Shown here: one piece after another, positions 34,716 to 48,305 of the stretch
How positions within the stretch are numbered: position 1 is the first letter of the stretch
Layout: each line of letters begins with the position of its first letter
Assembly (NCBI GenBank): GCA_003024785.1
Contig: PUQB01000185.1
Coordinates: 338,001-402,000, forward strand
Direction of reading: 5' to 3'
Source: Selaginella tamariscina
Taxonomy: Eukaryota; Streptophyta; Lycopodiopsida; Selaginellales; Selaginellaceae
DNA length: 64,000 nucleotides
The notes under the pieces: model-generated
The model's database searches: none
What the model saw: only the letters and a program-made list of their open reading frames with translations
Told to the model about the DNA's origin: nothing
Position numbers and translations under genes: made by a program

Positions 34716-36411
34716 CTAGACTGCAGATGGTGCATAATAACCTAGCTGCGTCCCGGTCGCAGGATATCCCAAGATGCTTCTACTAAGCCTCTGATGCAAC
34801 ATGCCAGGTGTCACCTCACCAGGTATGCTGTTGAGAATATGCAGCTGATGGTCTACCAGCCGTTGAAGTGCCTGGAGAGCCGGAGGAACCAACGGTGCCG
34901 ATTCGTGTACAGGCCGTACTTGTACAAATACGTTTGGCCTCTGTGGAGTTGGCCAATTCTGTCAAACATAAATAATCAGTATTCTTCTTATGTATATAGC
35001 ACACACACACACACGTATCTACTGCATATATACATACACACATATATACATAGAAATAGATGTGTATTTTACCTGTTGTAATGGCCATGGAGCCACATTT
35101 GATGGTTTCACTGAAGTCCTTGTAGAGTCAACGGTACTAAAACCTAGCTTATCCTCCTGCTTGTGGCATATTCGTGAAGAATCTTCCTTCTTATGCAACA
35201 GGGAGAGAATCTGTTCCGATGCAACTTTGTCGTTGACGGCCGTACCATTGTCCGAGTTGCCCAGCTCGTTCTCGACGTCTTCACAAGTTAGAAAGTTGTA
35301 CGGTGCTCGTAATATACTTGGCATCTATTACAAATTTGAATGTCACAGACAATGAAAAACCTAACATAGTATGGGAGTGTGATGTATATACACATAACTC
35401 AGTTAATTATATAACGTACACACAACGTGTGTGTATATAGACACATACCTTATTCGCTGTTATATCTTTCTCAATATCTTGAAGAGTTGGAGCGGCAGGC
35501 ATGGGAAGCACAGGCTGTGATTTATCACGCATGAATAACGTTCCCAAATCAATCGAAGCTGGTGAATATTCACCACTGTCTGAGCTACCTGAAGTAAACA
35601 CGTCTGTGTACAAACACTACGTGCGTGTAAGAATACGAGTAATTACCTGATTTCAAATCCAAAGCCTGTTCAAGAGAGTAAAATACAAATTAATACACCT
35701 CGTAAGCACATATACCTCTCTCTCACCTGGTCCGACACGGATCCATTATAAAGCTCATCGCAGCTGTCGTCTTTGTCAGTTTGATCAAACGTATTACTAT
35801 TATGTGTCCATGGAGGATGGCCTCTAACCTATACAGTTAAACGGGAGCATATTTTAATATTTAAACAATATATATTGAGATATACGAACCTTAAGAGGTG
35901 TAAGTCCAAGTCTTGCTTTCGCAAAATTGTGATCCGAAGCAGCTGTTTCGATAGACAGATCAATATAAATATATATGTGTGCTCTCTCTCTCTCTCTAAC
36001 ACACACGCGCACATGCGCACGCACACACCTTTGGAGACGCTCCGCGGTTCAACCTGTGTAAAACTAGTGTTCCTGTTCCGACCAGTCCTATGGTGTCTAT
36101 GTTTTCCCGTGTTTCTCCTTCTCCACTCAGGAACATCCTCTCTTGATAGTTCACTATTTACTTCACTGTATTCAAAACCTATTCAGTATATAACACATGC
36201 ATGTGCGTATATACAACACATACCGTAGATCTACGTCTCCAGGTGGTCTTCGACACCTTTCAAGCCCGGCAAAGGATTTGAGGTACTCTATCGAATATGA
36301 CCTCGGACTGTATATTAAACAGTTTAATAAACTATATACACACACACATATATATAAAATAAAACATGATACTTACGTGTGTGACTTTGCCGGTTCCGCT
36401 TTCGAGTCCAT
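34716..36411 (-). CDS. Putative eIF4E-interacting protein (CBE1/4E-T-like), 9 exons
   Basis: Nine exons, all with clean phases, run from ATG 36411 (MDSKAEPAKSHT) to the stop at 34716-34718, ~360 aa. Near the N-terminus is RSYSIEYLKSFAGLERCRRP, close in layout to the Y-x4-L eIF4E-binding segment of plant CBE1-like and animal 4E-T proteins (the residue after Leu is Lys rather than hydrophobic). Next come a basic stretch (EWRRRNTGKHRHHRTGRNRN), acidic/serine-rich linkers, KVASEQILSLLHKKEDSS, a WP-rich part and a C-terminal helix (LQALQRLVDHQLHILNSIPG). If the call is right it would act in cytoplasmic mRNP/P-body control of translation. Naming is by resemblance only and could be wrong. The gene structure is far more certain than the function. 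No frameshift is seen. Confidence 0.6.
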
Positions 36412-36904
36412 TCTTTTGGTCCTCACTGTACTAAGGGAGGAGGAGATGCTCAACCAGCTCTTAAGGCACAAATGAATTAACTCTAAATATCTAATAAAAC
36501 TATAATATGCAATTATATGAGCTGAGAAATTAAAAAACAAAGCTCACTATAATTCTATATAAATATAATATATATATATATATATATACCTGTTTTCTAA
36601 GCAGATCTAAAACCAATTTAATAAATTGTATAGATTTATACAATTTAAAGTGGAAAACCAGTAAATTCTAATAGATGCTTTGAGTTTACTTATTGAGGAA
36701 AGATATTCTCTCTTTGAAAGTAAAGCTCGTCACAACTATATCATGAACTGATTTGTTTTCAACCGATGTTTAAGCTTGGGTAGCAAAACAGGAAAATTTA
36801 AATATATATACTCAAGTATATGAGCTAAAATATGTAATTATATATTTAAATGTTCTATATATGCAAATCCTTTTCTAATTGTGCAGAAATTTGAAAAATG
36901 CAGC

Positions 36905-37094
36905 TAGTTCTAGCTGGATGAGCAGATCAAAGAGGGGAAAAGAGGGAGAAGAGAGAAAAGAGGGGATAATTGGGGAGAAACTGAGAGAGAAGGGGATACT
37001 TGGAAAAACGGGATTGAAGAGGGAAAGGCTGTGAGGACCAAACTAGAACGGACTCTAATGAAGAAAAGGGTAAAGAAACAAGCGCCCTTTTATA
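36905..37094 (-). promoter_or_regulatory. Core promoter and pyrimidine-rich leader of the putative eIF4E-interacting gene
   Basis: On the minus strand a TATA box (TATAAAA, 37088-37094, in GGTTATAAAAGGGCG) is followed ~30 bp downstream by a long C/T-rich leader (to ~36920; purine-rich GGGGAAAAGAGGG on the plus strand). The coding ATG is 500 bp further on, so a 5' UTR intron is likely. CT-rich 'Y-patch' leaders are typical of plant core promoters. Confidence 0.55.
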
Positions 37095-38788
37095 ACCAAA
37101 AAGGGTAACGGATGGCCACTTCCGTACTGGACCATAACGTACTTGATTGGGACCCATGTGAGGGGAATCAATGGTTTGCCAGCTTTGAACGATTTGAACG
37201 TCCGGTTAAGATTCCTCAATGTTTAGTACATTGGACATGTATTATTCTATTTGGTATATACTTACATACGTACACGTATGTGTATATTAATACACATATT
37301 ATAAATATACGTCATACATCTTATGTATATGATGTACAGCCTGTGGTCCGTACATGTATCCATGGTGTCATATATACTATCTGTGTATTTATAAATACAT
37401 ATGCTGTATTGTACATTATGCTTTATCTGACAATGAATATGACATACACACATAGTTTATGGCATGAGTGTACGCATACACAAGATATGTATATAATTAC
37501 GCATGCATACACACATGCACGCAGACAGACATATATGTATGTATGTCCTTATCCAGTGAAGACAGCCAGAAAATACTACAATACACATGGCTTTTGCCTT
37601 TTGCACAGTATTATTGCCTACCTGAAGCAAATTGGATACAAGGCAAAGTCCGAAAATTATATTTATATAAACATTTATAGTCAAATATGTTAGTTCATTA
37701 TTACATTTAACGTAGCATGTAATATATTTGGTATTCAAAGTACCTTGACTGCAACATAGAAATTAATAAATCATTATTATTATATGCTTTGCATATAATA
37801 AAATACAATAAGAATCAAATTAATCATTTTAATTATGAATATAATATATAACAGTGCGAATCTGGCCAGTGAACAGGCAAGCATTTTCTGAGGTGGGCTG
37901 TCACTTCTTTGCTTTTGCTTTGAGCCGTTAAAGTGTCCAAGTAGGACCAGCTAAACACCTACATAATACACATATCTTTGTTCAGTGAGCACGCAACAAC
38001 ACATACATATAATACATAGAGTGTGTATGTTCTACGCGATCAAGGTGAATCTGAAACATTGACAAAAACCTTCGGAGTGTTCGTCTAAGACAAGAAATAT
38101 GAAGTCGTGTAACAAATGAAATTGACAACTTCATGCATATCCAGGAGAGAGAGAGAGAGGGTGTGTGTGTGAGAGAGAGAGACAGAGAGAACAGAACCCT
38201 TAGACAAGAGCCATCAATGGAATAAGTGTTACATATAACGTGTGTATGCGTATAAACACACACACACACACACGTGCATGGGTATGAAGAGTAAGAGCCA
38301 CAGGTGTTGTATGTGGCTGTAAAGGGTTTGTGTTTCTCCTTCGCACTTGGAAACTTCAAGACTGTTTCCGATTGGTGGAAAGAAGGTGACTTTATGCCCC
38401 CAAAGAAGCATTCTATACAAAATAAAGTGAGTGCGTGAGTGCGTGCGTGCGTGTGCGATTAGCTACTGATTAAAGATGCTTCTTCGAAGGTATCTTGAGC
38501 ACTCAAGCTCTTAACACACACACACACACACCCCTCAATTTTGATATCCTCAAAAGTAATCTGTTGTTGACTTGGAGATAGCAATCATGGCTATCAATTA
38601 GGAGCTAAAAATATAAGCATTTAAGTATTAGAAGTATGATAAGTGTGTGTGTGTGTGTGTGCGCGCGCGTGCGTCTGTGAGAGAGAGAGAGAGAGAGAGA
38701 TTACCTGTTCAGGATTTCTTCAGTCCTCCCTTACCCTGAAAGTCTCTAATAGTTGGCTATTGAGATTAATATCAATAATAAAATACAC

Positions 38789-38828
<40 letters not shown>

Positions 38829-39049
38829 GCGCGCGCGCGAGGCACACTCGCACATATGCACATACGATGAAAAACGTGTGCTTTTGGCATTATGCCAACC
38901 AATATCATAGTCCCCTAGAAAACATAGAAACATTCATCTCTGTCCTGTAAAAGTTACATATATTTTCCAATAATATATAAAACCATAGTGTCATATAATA
39001 CTGTATATTCAAGATTAAGAAGTGATAACCAAACAACCAACACACACAC
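37095..39049. other. Intergenic and possible 3' exons of the unidentified minus-strand gene
   Basis: 37110-37950 is AT-rich with TG/CA runs and no supported gene. On the minus strand 38415-38300 (MLLWGHKVTFFPPIGNSLEV) and 38140-38030 (SFVTRLHISCLRRTLRRFL) have non-random composition and nearby acceptor sites. They could be downstream exons of the gene starting at 40429, but I cannot join them in frame. Confidence 0.3.
38643..38840. repeat. Inverted compound microsatellite pair with (GC)n cores
   Basis: 38643-38700 reads (TG)n(CG)n...(GA)n, and 38788-38840 reads (TC)n(AC)n(GC)n, roughly the reverse complement of the first. The two ~55-bp arms flank 87 bp of unique sequence. Both arms contain alternating purine-pyrimidine TG/CG tracts able to adopt Z-DNA. 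Confidence 0.85.
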
Positions 39050-40429
<1,380 letters not shown>

Positions 40430-40884
40430 TTTCTGCAACCCTAATTTCGCAACCCTAGAAAACAGGTAATTAACCATTATAAAGTTTTTAATTTATATAT
40501 ATGTGACGCACACGAGTATTGTGTATATTCGAATGGAGATTCAATTCTTTACAACTGTGGCTAGCTCACTCAAACTCACCCAATAATTTTATAATTATTT
40601 TAATAAGAATCATATCACACATATATATGGTGTGTGTGTGGTGTGTATAATGTTATAATTGTTTTGATAAGAATCATAGCACATAAAAGAGTGTATATAT
40701 ATGTAGTGTATGTTGAGAGACAAAATATTTAAGAAAACAAAGGATAAGTTTTGAAACATTATACTTTTAACCCGGGTATTGATTAAGTAAACTTTATCGA
40801 GCTATAAACACCATTATATATGTGTATATATACAATGCGCGCGACCCAATATGTATAGCACATAGACACGCATTCATTTAATTA

Positions 40885-40962
40885 CTTACTTCATCGTTTT
40901 AGCATTAGGTTAAACACGTGGTATTGCTAAGCATATTCGAAACTTTGTTTAGGGTTCTTCGC
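40885..40962 (+). promoter_or_regulatory. G-box-containing block, duplicated at 43565-43645
   Basis: The stretch containing TTAGCATTAGGTTAAACACG followed by TGGTA (CACGTG core) and then TTTGTTTAGGGTT recurs at 43590-43640 ahead of the decayed second MED15-like copy. It marks the upstream limit of a tandem duplication and may be the ancestral promoter. Confidence 0.5.
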
Positions 40963-41334
40963 AGGCCACGTTCGAGCATGTTGTTGAAAGGGATACCACG
41001 TCTTGGAATACACTCCTAGTGGGATACGCGCATGCCTGGTATATGAAGACGTTATTTGAGACGATTCCGAGCTTCCTGGAATAGTGCGTTACGAGCGTAT
41101 GCTCAAGCTGGACATATCAAGAAGACATTGGGAAGGAAATGTTTTCCTTCGTGAAGGTTGCTGATATAGTTGATGTGACTAGGTTTTTTTTTGTTAATTC
41201 TTAGTGTTTAAACGCAGTGGGATGATGAGGCTAAAGATTTGATGCAGAATATGCCGTTTCTCCCCGACTCATTGGAGTGGAAGGAGCTTGTAAAAGCCGG
41301 AGGGACCCTTGTATTCATGTTGATGTCACGGTAG
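40963..41334 (+). pseudogene. Pentatricopeptide repeat remnant
   Basis: Frames on the plus strand read ATFEHVVERDTTSWNTLLVG (PPR helix B and the typical 'D..SWN' junction). After a shift comes WNSALRAYAQAGHIKKT, and after another ~50 bp DEAKDLMQNMPFLPDSLEWK, which is like the E-region of PLS proteins. Stops and shifts separate the parts, and only one to two motifs remain. It sits between the duplicated G-box block and the first MED15-like gene, perhaps as an exon carried in by local duplication. Confidence 0.65.
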
Positions 41335-41891
41335 CAAATATATGCTCCACATTGTGATAATATTTATTACATAAGCCGCGTAGATACAGTCTATAGCTAA
41401 GAGACCATACCATGTTGATTTATGTGTGTGTGTATGAGAGAGAGAGACGTTCCTGCACCCACCTGCTGATTGATCATGGATTGATCATTCCCAAGATATT
41501 TCCTGCCGTCTTTTCTCACTCAGTTAGTTACTTGAAGAGCTCTCTCTCTCACCTTTATTCTGACCCGTGGGAGATAAGTGATTGGTTCATTGTGTTAATT
41601 CATTTTAATATATGTGAATTTGTATACATGCAAGTGCACACAAACACACACACGCACACAAAGCTGTGATTCTTTATTTTTCAGTTAATCTGTGGGTGTT
41701 ATAGCTACAGGCATGAGAATGTACAATTGTTCACATATGCTTATATGATACTAGAATACGGTACGTTTATTAAGATTAAATAGAATATACTTATGCAAAA
41801 GGTATGCTGCCAAGAAAACCCTAAATCCTATTTAAGAAAATGAACTACACTTTTTAGGTTATAGAACCCTAGATATTTCCCTTGTGTGACT

Positions 41892-43327
41892 ATGGAAACT
41901 GTTACTTCTTCTCATGAGTTTAGACAAGTAATTATAAAGAAAATGTAAGTTTCTCCTCTTTTTTTTTTTTTTTAATCTATTAACAATTTGTCTGCTTTAA
42001 TTTCAGAATGGCAATATTTCATAAGCAATTTCCGTCAGAAAACTTTGATATGCTTTTGACAACTGCACAATCGTTAGAAGAAAAAATCTTTCTAAGTGCT
42101 ACTAACAAGGTACCCTCCCCGCTCCCTCTCTCAATATCTCTCTTATATTAGTTCTTGATCAGGAAGACTATACCCAAAAGATTCACACGGAAGTGCAAGG
42201 GATAGTCAATTCGAAAAAACATCAACAAGCGTTTCAGTTTCAATCACCGGATAACACAGCTCGGCAACACAATCAACAGACTGTGCAGTTATCACATAAT
42301 ACAACTTGGCAACAAAATGTACAAACTGTGCAGCAACAACGTAACCAAGGATTTAATCAACAATATGTAAATCCCTGTCCAACTTATCCACCTCTCACAA
42401 CACAGCCTGATATTTGTGGACCAAGGTCAGTTCACACACACATATCTATAGATACATATGTATAGATTAGTTAACCCGTTTTTAACAGCTTCAAGAAATG
42501 ATTGTAAAGTATGGAGATGTGTTGAATAAGCTGCTACACCACACAAATGCACTACTTAAGCAGGTAACGAACACAGGAAGGTGTTAAATATCAACACACA
42601 CACACTAATGTTATATTTGTGTATCATGTAGGGTGTTCCCCAAGAATACACACAGAAAATGGAGAGAAATAAGCAATTCTTGACATTAGTCATTAAGGTG
42701 TTGAGGATGCCTAGAGAACAACTTGAAAAGGAACTCACACTGGAAACGTTTGAAATCTTTGAAAGGAAGGTGGTGAATCTAATCCAAGGATATAATCAAT
42801 TAAAACGACAAAGAGTCCAGCTTCCCCAAGTAAGATTTAATTAGATTATGAATGTAACATAAACTATGATGATATAGGAACTGAAAGAGCAACATGAAGA
42901 ACAAAAGGTCCGAGAAGTGCAGCATGCACAAATCGAACAACACGAACAGCACTGTCACATTGAAATACCACCTGCTTCAATTGTTAAAGAAGATCCTCCT
43001 AAAATAGAAGACAATATGGAGAGACTAGTTAACATTGTGAGTAATTGCGTTCACACGTACGCTTGCACATGTACTGACGTTTGATGTTAATTTCAGCTTA
43101 GAACAATATCCCATGAAGCTTTGGCTTCAGCAGTGCAAGAGATGAAGGAGGTTGTGATGGTGGACGCTCCATATTATGGCTCCTGGGGGGAATGGAGGCC
43201 ACCTAAGATAAAACCATATACACAAGCTATAGAATGTGAGGAATCGTTTGTTGAAGACGAATGGGAGGAGGAGCCAAGTGTGCACTCACACGAGCCTCTG
43301 TTTCCAGAATGGCAATATCATAGTTAA
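41892..43327 (+). CDS. MED15-like KIX-domain, Gln-rich protein (short), 7 exons
   Basis: Exons 41892-41944, 42007-42109, 42163-42425, 42489-42560, 42632-42829, 42878-43036 and 43097-43327. Residues 7-60 match the KIX fold of plant Mediator subunit 15: RQVIIKKIMAIFHKQFPS, LEEKIFLSATNK, EDYTQKIHTEV. A Gln-rich segment follows (QNVQTVQQQRNQGFNQQY), then helical parts (EMIVKYGDVLNKLLHHTNAL; LEKELTLETFEIFERKVVNL) and an acidic C-terminus (EDEWEEEPSVHSHEPLFPEW). At ~360 aa it is much shorter than the >1000-aa MED15 usual in plants, so it may be a truncated paralogue acting as a KIX adaptor for activators. The junction 42425/42489 is out of phase as read; an alternative donor or a missing base would repair it. 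The rest is clean. Confidence 0.7.
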
Positions 43328-43564
43328 TTAACATGCCAGAAATACATCCTTTATATAATAAAGCTTTTCGTTATTTGGAAGATGCACACATGTTATATAT
43401 GACTTTATATGTACCTAATTCAGCGTATATATGTGTAGTGTGTAGTGTGTGAGAGAGAGGGAGGGGAAGTGAAAGACATTTCAGGATTAACTTTTTATCT
43501 GAGATTAAAGCTTAATGCAATATATATTGTAATACATTTTAATTAAGTAAACTTGAATATACCA

Positions 43565-44788
43565 TGCGCGTATGTAAAGCATTTTATCGTTTAGCATTAG
43601 GTTAAACACGTGGTAATGGCTTAAAGCAAACCTTGTTTAGGGTTGTTTGCATTTTGTGTTATTTTGGGGATTCGATCGGTGCGCCTCTAAGATTAGAGGA
43701 TATAACATACTAATGCAAAAAGTAGTAATCCGCTCCGACACGTATCCTAATGGATTATTAGGCTTTGATATTCTAGTTTATATGTTTCTTCTGTCAACAT
43801 GGAAGAGTTGACACACTCCTTTTCTCAATCTCTCTCTTGTATTTTTTGTTTCTTGATTGAAGACTAAGCCCGGAGAATTTATATAAAATATCAACAAGCG
43901 TTTCAGTTTCAGTCACCACTTAACATAGTTCGGCAACACAATCAACAATTGTGCAGGTATCACACACTAAATTAATCAACAAACTGTGCAGCAACGACAG
44001 CGGCAAATTAATCAACAAAATATGCAGCAACAACGTGGGCAAGGACATCAACAAACCATGCAACAAAATATGGACCAGGGATTTAATCAACAATATGCAT
44101 CTCTATGTCCAGCTTATCCACTTCTCACAACAACATTCTCACAGGACGATATTTGGTGGACCAGGGTCAGTTCACACACACACATCTGTATATTTGCATG
44201 AGACGTATATAGATACATCATATTTTGTATGTATAGATTGGTTGACTGTTTTTTAGCAGCTTCAAGAAATGATTGTGAAGTATGGAGATGTGTTGAATAA
44301 GCTATTACACCAAACAAATGCACTATTAAGCAGGTAAGGAACACCTAAATGTGTTAAATATTGACCAATATCTACACACACTTATGTATCATGTAGGGTG
44401 TTCCCAAGAATACACACAGAAAATGAGAAGAATAAGCAATTGTTATCGAGGTGTTGAGGATGCCTAGAGGACAACTTGAAAAAAAATGAAATATTTAAAA
44501 GGAATGTGGTGAATCTAATCCAAGGATATAATCAATCAAACAACGAGTCCAACTTCCACTTTATATACATATTTGTATATAAATTATGAATTAACATAAA
44601 CTATGATGATATAGGAAATGATTAAACAACAAAAGGTCCAAGAAGTGCAGCATACACACATCGAACAAGAACAACGTAATTATGAAACACCAGATCCTCA
44701 CATGCTAGGGGTTTTGGGTGGTTTAAGTGCTGCATTGTCTGGCCAGCTCAATGACTCGCTCATGAAATATGCTTGTATTATGGGTTAA
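43565..44788 (+). pseudogene. Decayed tandem copy of the MED15-like gene
   Basis: The copy lacks the KIX exons. It aligns to the first copy from the Gln-rich exon on: 43884-44165 (FNQQY-like, with extra CAA-rich units), 44262-44334 (QEMIVKYGDVLNKLLHQTNA), 44396-44560 (with deletions that break the frame) and 44615-44788. Its last exon ends differently (GLSALSGQLNDSLMK-like, then stop). Microsatellites after the exons (for example cacacacac after GTCAGTT) are preserved in both copies, which supports tandem duplication including introns. Confidence 0.75.
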
Positions 44789-47700
44789 TGTGCCTTCTCA
44801 TTTATTTGATTTAGCAAGGTAGTTCTAAACCCTAAACTTGGTTTAACTTTTTAGCTTCTAAACCCTAAACTTGGTTAACTTTTTAACTTTTAAATTTTTA
44901 TATAAACAAGGTTTAGACATAAGTTTTGATGAAAAAAAATGAAAAACATAATCCTTTATTGTATTATGTATTAAAATAAGAAAAGATATTAAAGAGCTGC
45001 TTAAAAGAATGCTATTTAGATTTGTATTATAAAAATATACTTGGGGTGTTGAGTTTCTCGCTTTTCTTCACAGTTTTAAGTAATAACAGACGAACTCTCC
45101 CGGTTTATTGAATATTTATTTTGAGTCCACTCATCCTCAATTGTGGATTCGATGTATTTTAATTTATACTTCTCCATCGTAATAAGAATCACCTTGAAGA
45201 ATTAGAAAAAAAAATGTAACTTCCACTTGAGACAGTGGTGGGAGTGTTTGGAGGATTATAAAAAGTGATCTTCTAATTAAATGTATTTATTCTTAGAAAT
45301 ATATATAATTATTACGAGTTGCATCAATATTTTTATTTTTTAATTATTTATAATTGTAATATTCATTCCTTCCATGTCAATATCAAAATCCTTTGTAATG
45401 CTTATTCTTACTCTTTTCTTTTTTTTTTTGAATTATAGCGAAGGTGTTAATTATTTAAGTATTAAGTATTAATATTTTAAACACACATTCTAAAAAATAT
45501 TCTTTCTTTAAATATATATTATTCTAAAAAATACTTTTTAATATTAAAAGATGCTAATTAAATAATTAAAATTATTAATTATTAAAAAATAGGTGTATGA
45601 CATATCTTTTAATAATTTATATCATATTCTCATTTTTCATGTATCATTCTCATTTTAGTTACAACGTTCGTATGTATTCGAATTTTTATATTATTCATAA
45701 TTTGACTAGGATTTTAATAAGGATCTTTATTATATAAAAATTAATTTTATATTTGAAAAAATAAGATTCAGAATTTCAAATTTGACAAATATGACATGTT
45801 TGTAAATAATTTATTTTATAAAATAGTTTTATTCAGACTTTTTGATAAACATCTCAAAAATCGTAAGCAAAACCAAACAAACCAAATATTTTTAAATTAA
45901 TCTTAACTTTATTTGTAGAGTTATTATTTTGTTTCTATATTTTCTTAAAAAATAAATTATTCTTATTTAATAATAAGATTCTTATCTAAGATTAATTCAC
46001 ATTTAATAAGAAACTTATTTGAAATTAATGTAATAAATATTAAAATCTTTTTACACAGTTATGAATATATATATATGTAATAAAAAGAGCTAGTTAAATG
46101 TGATATACATAAAACTTTTAATTTTGTATAAAATAAAACTTGTAAACTTTTCACACTAAAAATATACATGTAAATTGTGTGTCGTGTTTGTATTCCTATT
46201 GATTAAAAATGTGAAAATTAAAATTATAAAAAATAAAAAATAAAATGCTAAATTATACATTATTAAAACTTATTTTTTCATTATATACTCACTTAATGTT
46301 CTTTTTACTTCTTGATATTCTTTGTATATGTTTTAATAATTTATTAAGTAAACAAGTGTGTGTGTGATATATTATGTGATTAATGTATTCTTCAAAATGA
46401 AAGAGAATAATATAATTTTAAATTCAACATATTTATAAATCTATAGCATTAACATAAAATTTAAAATATTAATTACTTAATTTATATATTCTTATACTCC
46501 ATTGCATGTGCAACATTTCTTTATCATACAAAATATTTAAAAATTAAATGATATTTGATATGTATCATGTATATATATGTTATGTGTATACCTTATGTTT
46601 TTAGACTTGCTATTATAAGAGATTACACATCCATTGTAACATTTAAATTAAATTATTTTAACATATTATACACACATAAATATTTATATGATATAGCATT
46701 TACACACATGACACAATAATGTATAAGAAAAAAACAATCTTATTTTTTATCCATGGGCCACCATATCTAAGTCTCTTTTCCTTTAACATGAAGTGTGTGT
46801 ATATATATATATATATAATAACTTTTTAGTTTGTTTATAAACATGTCTTGGTGGATTAACCATATTGTGATGCATAATATTAAGTGACTTTGTAAATTTA
46901 TTATAAAAGTTTTTAAAATGTAAGGTTTGTTTAATGATAATTGATTTAGTCATTTTTAAAATTTAAGTACACTAGATAAGTTGTTTCTCACTAATAAATA
47001 TAATAATTAATCTCTAAAATAAAATAAATAATAAATTATGACACTAAAAGGAAGAGCTAAAAAAGATGATATACATATTATTTTAAGATGTTCAACTTTT
47101 ATAAATGAATAATAAAGATTTATAAAATCATAATTTTACATTATCATTAAAAAGTTATTTACACAAAAAAAAATTTACAAGTACCTAATTGAATTTTATT
47201 TAAATATTTAAAGAATGAGAAAATATTAAAATATAAATTAACAATTTGATTAACAAATTACATAATCAAAATTATGTTTTTCATTCAAAAATTTATAGTG
47301 TAAATGTAGTTTGGTGGGTTTATTAACAAAAAATAGATATTAAATTTTAAAAAAACATTATTATTATAAGTAGCCCCATGGTGGACATTAAATTTATAAA
47401 ACAAAACATCATTATTGTTATAGCAAGAGCAAAAACTTCAGTATAATTCAATTTTTAAATTATTGTTAAGTATTTCTTAATTACTTACAATTATTTACCC
47501 TGATTTAAATTATTTATTTTTAAATAACTTTTTAATCAGAAATAAATTTTGCTCTTAGCTGGGATGATGTAAGCGCCTGAAATGATGATAGGTTTTTTTT
47601 ATATATTCAAGTACATTCCAATAATATTTAATTTCTTATAACTAGATATTATTTTATATCGTTGTAATAGCATAGTCAAAGCAATAATAATAGTGCATGA

Positions 47701-48305
47701 TAAATACATGTATATTTTAACAACATTCTTTATACAAGACATATTTCTTATAATCTTCTTGTAAGGTTCATTCTGTATTATTATTAATGTTCTGTATTAG
47801 ACTTATATTTGACGGGACGTTATACATGCCATTTTAATAATATAAATCAATATAAATATATGTAATACAATTTAAAGTTTATTTTAAATTTTGTTAGATC
47901 TATCAAGTTTAACTTTCCATCAGTGATTTAATATGGAAATTATTGAAGAAGTTTAACTCTGTATCACATCTATAATTATTTTAAATGTGTAAAAAAGGTT
48001 TAAACCTTAAATACATGTTTAGATTGAATGGTCGAAATCGATGTCCTCTTATATCCAAGGAAATGTTAGGTAAAGTTTCTAGAAATTTAAGCATATTTAA
48101 ATATATTTTGTACTTAGTTAATTAATTGTGATTAAAGTGTATTAATTTGTCAACAAAAGCTATGGCAGCCCCCACGTATTGCGGGGTCCAGGTACGACCC
48201 AAAAACGACAACCACGTGAAATAGCATTCGTTTGATTCGCGTGGACTATAGTTCATCGTTGCATGCTTTTGGAAGATCAACCCTTAATTGATTTTACGCT
48301 CCATC
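44789..48305. other. 3.5 kb of very AT-rich DNA, no gene seen
   Basis: Mostly >78% AT with many TAA/TTA stops in every frame. The only structured item is one copy of a dispersed repeat at 47432-47650. A GC-richer patch at 48170-48290 just ahead of the transporter start may be promoter or 5' UTR; it holds a CACGTG at ~48223 and a weak ATG-led open frame that ends within 20 codons. Confidence 0.5.
47432..47650 (+). repeat. Dispersed AT-rich repeat, copy 1
   Basis: Shares TTATTGTTAAGTATT, TTAAATAACTTTTTAAT and TATTCAAGTACATTCCA in order with 62292-62570. It may be a MITE-like or retroelement-derived fragment; no terminal inverted repeats were recognised. Confidence 0.6.

Noticed and set aside
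37112-37693. Open frame of 193 codons on the plus strand
   Set aside because: Translation is dominated by Tyr/Thr/His/Ile from TA- and CA-rich microsatellite sequence after the first ~50 codons. There is no domain, no codon structure and no splice context; it overlaps the promoter of the minus-strand gene.
42425-42489. Reading the MED15-like gene as ending at this junction
   Set aside because: The exons beyond (42489-43327) have continuous coding character, good splice sites and parallels in the second copy. A donor/phase problem is more likely than a true end.
48162-48233. ATG-led frame (MAAPTYCGVQ...) ahead of the BOR gene as its first exon
   Set aside because: It stops after ~20 codons and cannot be joined in phase to the downstream exons. 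ATG at 48306 gives a good family-like N-terminus.
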